From the NCBI RefSeq assembly GCF_009932475.1, contig NZ_BJOV01000005.1, forward strand, positions 1,364,001 to 1,428,000: DNA of 64,000 nucleotides. Direction: 5' to 3'. A program made the position numbers and the translations under genes. This document shows, piece by piece, positions 1-6,486 of this stretch (position 1 is its first letter; the number at the start of each line of letters is the position of its first letter). The stretch is from Gordonia spumicola. Lineage in GTDB: Bacteria; Actinomycetota; Actinomycetes; Mycobacteriales; Mycobacteriaceae. The notes under the pieces were generated by a model. That model was given only the letters and a program-made list of their open reading frames with translations, was not told the DNA's origin and did no database searches.

Positions 1-30
1 GTCGAGGTCCGCGAGACCGCCAAGGTCTAG
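1..30 (+). CDS. 3' end of an unidentified gene entering from the left (partial)
   Basis: Frame 1 reads ten codons ending VEVRETAKV and a TAG stop. The codons (GTC, GAG, CGC, ACC, GCC, AAG) are typical of coding sequence in this genome, so this is probably the tail of a plus-strand gene convergent with the GST. The stretch CTAGC-GCGG-GCTAG (27-40) forms a short hairpin that carries the stop codons of both genes. The product cannot be identified. Confidence 0.4.
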   Translation, partial: VEVRETAKV

Positions 31-36
31 CGCGGG

Positions 37-1014
37 CTAGAGCGGCGCGGGGGCGGTGCCGCTGCCGAAGGGCGAGCCGCCGAGCCGCTCGCGGCCGTGC
101 GGCGCCGCCCAGTTCGCGAGATCGGGGCCCTTCGGGACGATGCCCGACGGATTGATGTCCCGGTGGACCTCGTAGTAATGCGACTTGATGTGATCGAAGT
201 TCGTCGAGTCGCCGAAACCCGGCGTCTGGAACAGGTCGCGAGCATACGCCCAGAGGACCGGCATCTCGGACAGCTTCTCGCGGTTGCACTTGAAATGCCC
301 GTGGTAGACGGGGTCGAACCGGGCGAGCGTGGTGAACAGCCGAACGTCGGCTTCGGTGATCGTGTCCCCGACCAGGTACCGCTGGTTCTTCAGCCGCTCC
401 GACAACCAGTCGAGGCGACCGAACAGCTGGTCGTAGGCCGCATCGTACGACTCCTGCGAACCGGCGAAACCACACCGGTACACGCCGTTGTTGACATCCC
501 GGTAGACCAGCGCATTCACCTCGTCGATCTCGGCGCGCAGGTCCTCCGGGTACAGCTGCGGCGCACCGTCGCGGTGGAACTCGGTCCACTCGAGCGAGAA
601 ATCGACGGTGATCTGCCGGAAGTCGTTCGTGACGACGGCGCCCGTCGGCACGTCGACGATCGCGGGGACGGTGATCCCCTTCTCGTAGCCCGGGACGCGC
701 GCGAAGTACGCGTCCTGCAGGCGCGGGATCCGCAGCACCGGGTCGAGGTGATCCGGGTCGAGGTCGAACGTCCACGACCGCTTGTCGTGCGTGGGGCCGC
801 ACACGCCCATGCTGATGGCGTCCTCCAGCCCGAGGAGTCGTCTGACGATGATCGTCCGAGTGGCCCACGGACACGCGTACGACACCACGAGCCGGTACCG
901 GCCCGCCTCGACCGGGTATCCGTCCGCTCCGTCACGGGTGATGCGCGTCTCGATGTACCTGGTGTCACGCTCGTACGGCTGATTCGCCTCGACGTACGTC
1001 CCCTGCTCGGCCAT
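37..1014 (-). CDS. Glutathionyl-hydroquinone reductase-like GST (Xi class, YqjG/ECM4 family)
   Basis: A 325-residue cytosolic protein of the usual size for the Xi-class/ECM4 glutathione transferases. The thioredoxin-like half holds the nucleophilic cysteine in the motif SYACPWATR (Cys48), which is the family's CPWA signature. The all-helical C-terminal half contains YLVGDTITEADVRLF (about residues 215-229) and the family-typical HIKSHYY near the end. Family members reduce glutathionyl-hydroquinones. Actinobacteria of this group use mycothiol instead of glutathione, so the true thiol partner is unclear. The ATG start lies 4 bases after the stop of the upstream gene at 1019-1738, so the two are probably co-transcribed. 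The family call is firm; the substrate is not known. Confidence 0.85.
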   Translation of the reverse strand: MAEQGTYVEANQPYERDTRYIETRITRDGADGYPVEAGRYRLVVSYACPWATRTIIVRRLLGLEDAISMGVCGPTHDKRSWTFDLDPDHLDPVLRIPRLQDAYFARVPGYEKGITVPAIVDVPTGAVVTNDFRQITVDFSLEWTEFHRDGAPQLYPEDLRAEIDEVNALVYRDVNNGVYRCGFAGSQESYDAAYDQLFGRLDWLSERLKNQRYLVGDTITEADVRLFTTLARFDPVYHGHFKCNREKLSEMPVLWAYARDLFQTPGFGDSTNFDHIKSHYYEVHRDINPSGIVPKGPDLANWAAPHGRERLGGSPFGSGTAPAPL

Positions 1015-1018
1015 GTGT

Positions 1019-1738
1019 CTACATCCCTTCGAACGCGCGGCCCAGTTCGACGTCGACGTCGATGAGTCGGGCCTTCTTCACTTCCGGCTTGTCCACCTCG
1101 TCGGCGACGAAGCGGGCGATCACGCGTCGGATCTCATCGTCCACCTGAGCGAGGTAGCGGATGATCGACCCGCGGATGTTGTGCGACGCGACGTCGACGA
1201 ACACATCCCTCGGACGCGGCGTCTCCACCTCGATGCGCAGCTGGAGGGGTTCGGCGCAGCGCACCGACAGCGGCAGCGTGACGAGTCCGTCGACGTCGTA
1301 CCTGATCCGGTCGACCTTGAGGTCGACGACAAGGCCGATGAACAGCGGCAGTTTGACCGTGAAAGTGATGGTGTCGGCCACCTGGCGAGTGATCTCCGGT
1401 TCGGCGATCTTGACGTTCGCCTGGACCTTGACGACTCCACCGGGGCCCGCCGCGATCGGCCCGACCTGGAACTCCTCGCCTGCGATCGCGGTGAATGCGG
1501 CTCCGATCCGGTCCTCGGTCACGGCGACCTCGAAGAACCTCCGACCGAACTGCTCGTACGTCAAGTAGGCCCGGCCGTCGCCGGTGACCTCGGACGATGC
1601 CGCCACGTCGTCGACCTCACTGCCTTCCGCCTCGATCTCGACACCGACCTCCACGGGGTCGTGCTGATCGTCGAGGGCCTGATCCTGCGTCACTTCTTCG
1701 GAAACCACATTCTCGGACACCGTTACATCGTGCCGCAT
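1019..1738 (-). CDS. Conserved-looking protein of unknown function
   Basis: A 239-residue protein I do not recognise. The first 45 or so residues are acidic and low in complexity (many Glu, Asp, Val). The remainder alternates short beta-strand-like segments (VVKVQANVKIAEPEI, TITFTVKLPLF, IRYDVDGLVTLPLSV) and ends in a charged helical segment, DDEIRRVIARFVADEV. No signal peptide, membrane helix or catalytic motif is visible. It is the upstream partner of the GST gene with a 4-base gap, which suggests a shared transcript. The strand-rich repetition could reflect a beta-sandwich or lipid-binding fold, but that is a guess. Confidence 0.6.
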   Translation of the reverse strand: MRHDVTVSENVVSEEVTQDQALDDQHDPVEVGVEIEAEGSEVDDVAASSEVTGDGRAYLTYEQFGRRFFEVAVTEDRIGAAFTAIAGEEFQVGPIAAGPGGVVKVQANVKIAEPEITRQVADTITFTVKLPLFIGLVVDLKVDRIRYDVDGLVTLPLSVRCAEPLQLRIEVETPRPRDVFVDVASHNIRGSIIRYLAQVDDEIRRVIARFVADEVDKPEVKKARLIDVDVELGRAFEGM

Positions 1739-1773
1739 CCCCGGCCCGATCGCCTACCTCGCACCGATCGCGG

Positions 1774-2265
1774 CTATCGACGGCTCGCATCGGGCAGTCG
1801 CGGCCCGCACGGGACGCCCGGCAGCGTCGTCGCCTCGAAGTGCCACCACTCGTTGTCGTACGTGCGACACAACCCGAACCGGTAGCCGTTGCGTTCGAGC
1901 CAGGCCGCCCCGGCGCGCGGACCGACGTCGATCGCGTCCCCCGCGACGTGGGTGGACCGAGACGGCGGAAGCACCCACCTGCTCGCCGCACCCGGGCTTC
2001 CGTACTGGCGGACGCCGTCGCGCCACATCCGGTCCTGCTCCGCCCATGACCGCTTGCCCGAGGTGATGCTCAGCGGCACGCCCGACCGGCCGGCCGCATC
2101 GCGGGCCAGCGTGTACTCGACCGCCAGCTGCGGCGACAGGCCCGCCGTCCCCGGTGCGAGACGTACGCCGAGCACGGTCGCGGCCGGGGCCGCCGTCGCC
2201 GGGGCGGCCGCCGACGCCGCCAGACACAACGTGGTGACGACGGTGAGGATCGAGAGTCGGGTCAT
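1774..2265 (-). CDS. Secreted D,D-carboxypeptidase-like protein (VanY/peptidase M15 family)
   Basis: A 163-residue protein with a Sec signal peptide (hydrophobic run at residues 4-20, Ala-rich cleavage region near 22-26) and a single M15B/VanY-like domain. The zinc ligands of the family are visible: His106 and Asp113 in STHVAGDAID, and His142 in EWWHFE. The preceding SGKRSWAEQDRMW matches the conserved S/T-G-x-R segment. Members trim peptidoglycan stem peptides outside the membrane. The domain is small, and the long N-terminal cell-wall-binding part seen in some VanY proteins is absent. The ATG is the first start in a 213-base region shared with the divergent gntR-type gene. Confidence 0.85.
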   Translation of the reverse strand: MTRLSILTVVTTLCLAASAAAPATAAPAATVLGVRLAPGTAGLSPQLAVEYTLARDAAGRSGVPLSITSGKRSWAEQDRMWRDGVRQYGSPGAASRWVLPPSRSTHVAGDAIDVGPRAGAAWLERNGYRFGLCRTYDNEWWHFEATTLPGVPCGPRLPDASRR

Positions 2266-2465
2266 GGCGTCGACGCTACCGAGGTCCGCGGATTTTCGCG
2301 CGCGCTGACTTCAAATGCCGCCCGGCCCGCAGCGGTGGCGGAATCACCGTGATCCGATCTCCTCCGCGCAGGTCAGGGCGCATCGGCCAGGGTCTCGCGG
2401 TGGCGCGTTTCCGGCCGGGTCGGCGAGGGTCGACGACGCCGCGCGGAACAGCCGTCGAGCAGCCA

Positions 2466-2471
2466 TAGGCT
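2466..2471 (+). promoter_or_regulatory. Possible -10 element of a leaderless regulator/transport operon
   Basis: TAGGCT (TANNNT type) lies 7 bases before the ATG at 2479, and there is no purine-rich ribosome site in front of that ATG. This spacing suits a leaderless transcript starting at or next to the first codon. The rest of the 213-base divergent region (2266-2478) shows nothing else that I can name. Confidence 0.35.
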
Positions 2472-2478
2472 GCCTCCC

Positions 2479-3264
2479 ATGCCGAATCAGACCGATCCCC
2501 TCGACGCTCGCCGTCCGCCGACCGCGACGCGTCGCCGTCGCGCCGACGACGCCCGTGTGGTGGCCGACGTGCTACGCCGGGGAATCGACAGGGGCGACCG
2601 GATCGGAGCCATCGACGAGTCGGCCCTGACGACCGAGTTCGACGTCTCACGCAACACCGTCCGGGACGCGTTGGCGATCTTGTCGGCCGAAGGCCAGATC
2701 GACAGGTCTCCGCGCGTCGGCACCCACGTCGTCCGCCGCAAGGCCGAACACGGCATCGACGCCCTGCGCGGCCTCCAAGAGACCCTGCGCGGTCTCGGTG
2801 AGGTCCACAACGAGGTCCGAGTCGCGACGGTGCTCCGCGCGCCGGCCGCAGTCGCCCGACGCCTGGAGATGTCGCCCGGCGACGACGTCGTCTACATCGA
2901 ACGGATCCGCAGGCTCGACGACGAGCCGATCAGCCTCGATCTCACCTACCTCACCCCCGACGTCGGAATCCCCCTGTTGGAGCACGACATCGAGAACACC
3001 GACGTGTTCACCCTCCTCGAACGGGTGTCCGGGACACGTCTGCACTCGGCCGAGCAGAGCGTCGAAGCCGCCTGCGCCGACCCGCACTCGGCGGCCAATC
3101 TCGACGTTCCGTCAGGCACCGCGCTGCTGCTCATCGAACGTCTCACCCGCCTCGGACCGACGGCCCGCCCCGTCGACCTCGAGTACCTGCGCCTGCGCAG
3201 CGACCGCATCAGCCTGCACGCGACCGCATTCCGCGATCCCCAACCGATCGGAGAACCCCGATGA
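2479..3264 (+). CDS. GntR family transcriptional regulator with UTRA effector domain
   Basis: A 261-residue repressor-type protein. Residues about 20-85 form a winged helix-turn-helix with the GntR hallmark FDVSRNTVRDALAILSAEG. Residues about 105-255 match a UTRA ligand-binding domain (VVYIERIRRLDDEPISLDLTYL, then ALLLIERLTR and VDLEYLRLRSDR near the end). It is the first gene of a five-gene overlapping run that encodes an iron-sulphur protein, an ABC importer and a flavoprotein. It most likely controls this operon in response to the imported compound or a product of it. It overlaps the next gene by ATGA. Confidence 0.9.
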   Translation: MPNQTDPLDARRPPTATRRRRADDARVVADVLRRGIDRGDRIGAIDESALTTEFDVSRNTVRDALAILSAEGQIDRSPRVGTHVVRRKAEHGIDALRGLQETLRGLGEVHNEVRVATVLRAPAAVARRLEMSPGDDVVYIERIRRLDDEPISLDLTYLTPDVGIPLLEHDIENTDVFTLLERVSGTRLHSAEQSVEAACADPHSAANLDVPSGTALLLIERLTRLGPTARPVDLEYLRLRSDRISLHATAFRDPQPIGEPR

Positions 3265-3488
3265 GCCTCGTCAACAACCGCGCCGACGTCCCCGTCACGA
3301 TCGACGAATCCCTGTGCATCGACGGTTGCACGCTGTGCGTCGAGGTGTGCCCGCTCGACTCGCTCGCGATCAACCCGGAGTCGGGCAAGGCCTTCATGCA
3401 CGTCGACGAGTGCTGGTACTGCGGGCCGTGCGCCATCCGTTGCCCCACCGGCGCCGTCACGGTGAACATGCCGTACCTGCTGCGCTGA
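3261..3488 (+). CDS. AprB-like 2[4Fe-4S] ferredoxin-type subunit
   Basis: A 75-residue protein carrying eight cysteines in two clusters: C19-x3-C23-x2-C26-x3-C30-P and C51-x2-C54-x2-C57-x3-C61-P. The second motif plus its tail (ECWYCGPCAIRCPTGAVTV, then PYLLR) closely resembles the C-terminal half of AprB, the iron-sulphur subunit of adenylylsulfate reductase. The first motif has one extra residue compared with a standard ferredoxin, again as in AprB-type proteins. It probably feeds or accepts electrons for the AprA-like flavoprotein at 6483-9206 in the same operon. It overlaps the regulator gene by 4 bases. A generic ferredoxin role is the alternative. Confidence 0.85.
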   Translation: MSLVNNRADVPVTIDESLCIDGCTLCVEVCPLDSLAINPESGKAFMHVDECWYCGPCAIRCPTGAVTVNMPYLLR

Positions 3489-3533
3489 CCGCATCTCCCC
3501 CGACCCGTCCCCTCACAGCCCGAGGTTCCCGCC

Positions 3534-4910
3534 ATGCCCCGTTTCCGCCATGCCCTGATCCCCGTCCTGACCGCCGCCGTCGCGCTCGCCACCACCGCCT
3601 GCTCGCTCTCCCCCGACGATGACGACTCGACCGTCATCGTCGTCGGCTATCAGTCGAAGACGATCAACACCGTCACCGCGGGAACGCTCCTGCGGGCGCG
3701 CGGCGACTTCGAGCATCGGCTCGACGAGGTCACGAAGCGGACCGGCGCGAAGTACTCGGTCCGCTGGGAGGACTACGACACCGGCGCCCCGATCACCACC
3801 GGGATGATCGCGGGCAAGATCGACATCGGATCGATGGGCGACTACCCGATGCTCATCAACGGGTCCCGCGCCAATGCGACCCCCGCGACGGCCACCTCGA
3901 TCCTCTCGGTCACCGGATCGTCGCCCAAGGGCTCGCTGAACATGGTGGTGACGAAGCCCGACTCGACGATCGCGTCGATCCGGGACCTCGCGGACAAGCG
4001 GGTCTCTGCCAGTGTCGGATCGGCGGGCCACGGCACCCTGCTCGCGGGGCTCGCCGGGGCGGGCATCGCCGCCGACCGGGTCGACGTGACCAATCAGCAG
4101 CCGCAGCTCGGCGCGTCGTCGCTCGAGAGCGGAAAGGTCGACGCGCTCGCCCAGTTCGTCGCGTGGCCCGGCCTGCTGGTGTTCCAGAACAAGGCGAAGC
4201 TGATCTACGACGGCGCGCAGCTGGGTCGGCCGACCCTGCACGGCACGATCGCCCGCAACGCCTTCGTCGCGGCCCACCCCGATGTCGTCCAGGCCTTTCT
4301 GGAAGCTCAACTCGACTCGACGAAGGCGCTGGCCGACAACCCGCTGGCGGCCGCGAAGCAGGTCGCCGATGCGAGCGGACTCCCGCCCGAGGTGGTGTAC
4401 CTGTACAACGGTCCGGGCGGAACGGACTTCAATCCGGCGCTCAAGCCGTCCCTCGTCGACGCTCTCGCCGCGGACAAGCCGTACCTGCGGTCGATCGGCG
4501 ACTTCCCGAACCCCGTCGACCTCTCGACGTTCGTGAACGACGAGCCGCTGCGTGCGGCGGTCGCCGCGACCGGCGGCGACTACCGGGCGCTCCTGCACCG
4601 GACGGGCAACGCCTCCACCGCGGTCGGCGAGGTCTGGTACTCGGGAACGACCACCACCAAGGTCGGCGATGCGACCGCGGTCTTGAAGCTGGTGCGTGCC
4701 GCGCGGGACGCGAACCGTCCGGTGACCGCCGCGTACATCACCGACCCGGCGCTCGGGACCCGCTGGTTCGCCGATCACGCCGTGTGGCTGCGGGACGGTT
4801 CGACGTTTCAGGCCTTCACCACGACGGACGGCGCAGCCGCGTGGCGGGCGACGCACCCGACTGCGGTCCCGGTCAGCTACGCCGACGCCCTGAAGCAGGT
4901 GCAGCCGTGA
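3534..4910 (+). CDS. ABC transporter substrate-binding lipoprotein (NMT1/SsuA type) with NosL-like C-terminal domain
   Basis: A 458-residue exported lipoprotein. The signal peptide ends in a lipobox, ATTAC, with Cys23 as the lipidated residue. Residues about 35-340 match the sulfonate/nitrate/taurine binding-protein family (MIAGKIDIGSMGDYPML, SIRDLADKRVSASVGSAGHG, KVDALAQFVAWPG). About 110 extra residues follow. Within them AAYITDPALGTRWFADHAVW, FQAFTTTDGAAAWRA and PVSYADAL follow the order and spacing of NosL, the copper-binding accessory protein of nitrous oxide reductase. Typical family members are near 320-350 residues, so this is an enlarged fusion. The NosL resemblance is a by-eye pattern. 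It is followed by the permease with overlapping stop and start codons. Confidence 0.85.
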   Translation: MPRFRHALIPVLTAAVALATTACSLSPDDDDSTVIVVGYQSKTINTVTAGTLLRARGDFEHRLDEVTKRTGAKYSVRWEDYDTGAPITTGMIAGKIDIGSMGDYPMLINGSRANATPATATSILSVTGSSPKGSLNMVVTKPDSTIASIRDLADKRVSASVGSAGHGTLLAGLAGAGIAADRVDVTNQQPQLGASSLESGKVDALAQFVAWPGLLVFQNKAKLIYDGAQLGRPTLHGTIARNAFVAAHPDVVQAFLEAQLDSTKALADNPLAAAKQVADASGLPPEVVYLYNGPGGTDFNPALKPSLVDALAADKPYLRSIGDFPNPVDLSTFVNDEPLRAAVAATGGDYRALLHRTGNASTAVGEVWYSGTTTTKVGDATAVLKLVRAARDANRPVTAAYITDPALGTRWFADHAVWLRDGSTFQAFTTTDGAAAWRATHPTAVPVSYADALKQVQP

Positions 4911-5734
4911 CCGAGGCCTCGATCGACATCGCACGTGTGCAGCCCGTCGCTCGACTCGGCGGACTACGCCGCCCGGCCCTGCGCCTCGCGACCGTCCTCG
5001 TGACGCTCGGGCTGTGGCAGTTCCTGGCGGCGAACGACGTGGTCCTCTGGCTGCACTTCGACACCGTCCCGTCGCCGACGGAGGTGCTCGACGCGTGGAT
5101 CGACCGCCTCGGGACCAGCGGCTACTACCTCGACATCGGGCAGTCCCTGATCCGGATCGGCACCGGCTTCGTCCTCGCCACCGCGATCGGAGTCCCCCTC
5201 GGCATCGCGCTCGGCAGGTCGAGCCTCGCGGGCGACACCCTCGGAACCCTTACCGAGCTCGCCCGTCCGATACCGGCGATCGCGTTGGTCCCCATCGCGA
5301 TCCTGGTGTTCCCGAGCGACGAGGCCGGCATGGTGTTCATCACCTGCGTGGCCGCCCTGTTCCCGATCGTCGTGTCGACCAGGCACGCCGTCCGCGCGCT
5401 CCCGACCATCTGGGAGGAGTCGGTCCTGACCATGGGCGGCACCCGGCGCGACGTGGTGCTGCGGGTGGTCCTGCCCGGCATCATGCCCGGCGTGTTCGGC
5501 GGCCTGTCCGTCGGCATCGGCGTCGCCTGGATCTGCCTGATCTCCGCGGAGATGATCTCGGGCAGGCTCGGCATCGGCTACCAGACGTGGCAGAGCTACA
5601 CCGTCGTCGACTATCCCGGCGTGTTCGTCGGGATGTTCACCATCGCCGCCCTCGGCGCCCTCACCTCGGGCGCCATCGAGTTCATCGGCCGCCGGGTGAC
5701 CGGCTGGCTGCCACGAGGAGAGAAGCAGTCATGA
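4907..5734 (+). CDS. ABC transporter permease (SsuC/TauC-like)
   Basis: A 275-residue inner-membrane permease with about six hydrophobic segments. The cytoplasmic EAA-loop region reads WEESVLTMGGTRRDVVLRVV with LPGIMPGVFGG following, as in SsuC/TauC/NrtB permeases. The chosen start is the GTG at 4907, which overlaps the TGA of the binding-protein gene (GTGA). An open frame continues upstream inside that gene, but it lacks the composition of this family. The protein forms the membrane channel of the importer with the lipoprotein before it and the ATPase after it. Confidence 0.88.
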   Translation: MTEASIDIARVQPVARLGGLRRPALRLATVLVTLGLWQFLAANDVVLWLHFDTVPSPTEVLDAWIDRLGTSGYYLDIGQSLIRIGTGFVLATAIGVPLGIALGRSSLAGDTLGTLTELARPIPAIALVPIAILVFPSDEAGMVFITCVAALFPIVVSTRHAVRALPTIWEESVLTMGGTRRDVVLRVVLPGIMPGVFGGLSVGIGVAWICLISAEMISGRLGIGYQTWQSYTVVDYPGVFVGMFTIAALGALTSGAIEFIGRRVTGWLPRGEKQS

Positions 5735-6486
5735 GCACCGACATCGACATCGTCGACGCGACCCTGCGCCACGGCGACCGAACCGTCGTCGACCGCCTGT
5801 CCCTGTCGATCCCGGCGGGCCAGATCCTGGTGGTCACCGGACCGTCCGGCTGCGGGAAGTCGACGCTTCTGCGCGCGATCGCAGGGCTGCGACCGATCGA
5901 CGAGGGCACGATCAGCGTGGGCGGACATCGGGTGACCGGCACGTCCGGAGACCGTGCGATGGTGTTCCAGGACGACGCCCTCCATCCGTGGCGCACCGTC
6001 CGACGCAACATCGCCCTCGCGCTCGGACTGCGCGGCGTCCCGCGCGGTGAGCGTCGCGCCGAGACCGACCGCTGGATCTCCGAGATCGGCCTCGACGAGT
6101 TCGCCGACCATCTGCCCCGCGAACTGTCTGGCGGCATGCGTCAGCGAGTACAACTCGCCCGCGGGTTGGCGGGCGCGCCGCGGGCCGTGCTGATGGACGA
6201 GCCGTTCGGCGCACTCGACGCCCAGACCAGGACGTCGATGCAGCAGTTGTTGATCCGCACGCTGCACGCTCACCCGGCGACGGTCGTCTTCGTGACGCAC
6301 GACGTCGACGAGGCCGTGCTGCTCGGCGACCGGATCGTCGTCCTCGATCACGCGGGCGCCGGGGTCCGCCGCATCGTGGACGTTCCGCGTCCTCGTGTCG
6401 ACAGCGTCGAGAACCGTGCCGCCCGAGACGAGGCGGCCGCCGCCCTCGTCGGCGGCGACCAGATCCGAGAGAAGGTCCCCGCATGA
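5731..6486 (+). CDS. ABC transporter ATP-binding protein (SsuB/TauB-like)
   Basis: A 251-residue cytoplasmic ATPase. Walker A is GPSGCGKST (about residues 36-44), the Q-loop is MVFQDDALHPW, the signature is LSGGMRQRVQLARGL, Walker B is AVLMDEPFGALD, and the switch His lies in FVTHDVDEAV. DALHPW and EPFGALDAQTR are typical of the nitrate/sulfonate/taurine subfamily. The ATG overlaps the permease stop and the TGA overlaps the ATG of the flavoprotein gene, so all parts of the system should be made together. Confidence 0.92.
   Translation: MSTDIDIVDATLRHGDRTVVDRLSLSIPAGQILVVTGPSGCGKSTLLRAIAGLRPIDEGTISVGGHRVTGTSGDRAMVFQDDALHPWRTVRRNIALALGLRGVPRGERRAETDRWISEIGLDEFADHLPRELSGGMRQRVQLARGLAGAPRAVLMDEPFGALDAQTRTSMQQLLIRTLHAHPATVVFVTHDVDEAVLLGDRIVVLDHAGAGVRRIVDVPRPRVDSVENRAARDEAAAALVGGDQIREKVPA

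Noticed and set aside
4163..4906. Long N-terminal extension of the SsuC-like permease
   Set aside because: It lies entirely inside the binding-protein gene in another frame; the GTG at 4907 with a GTGA overlap gives the normal family length.
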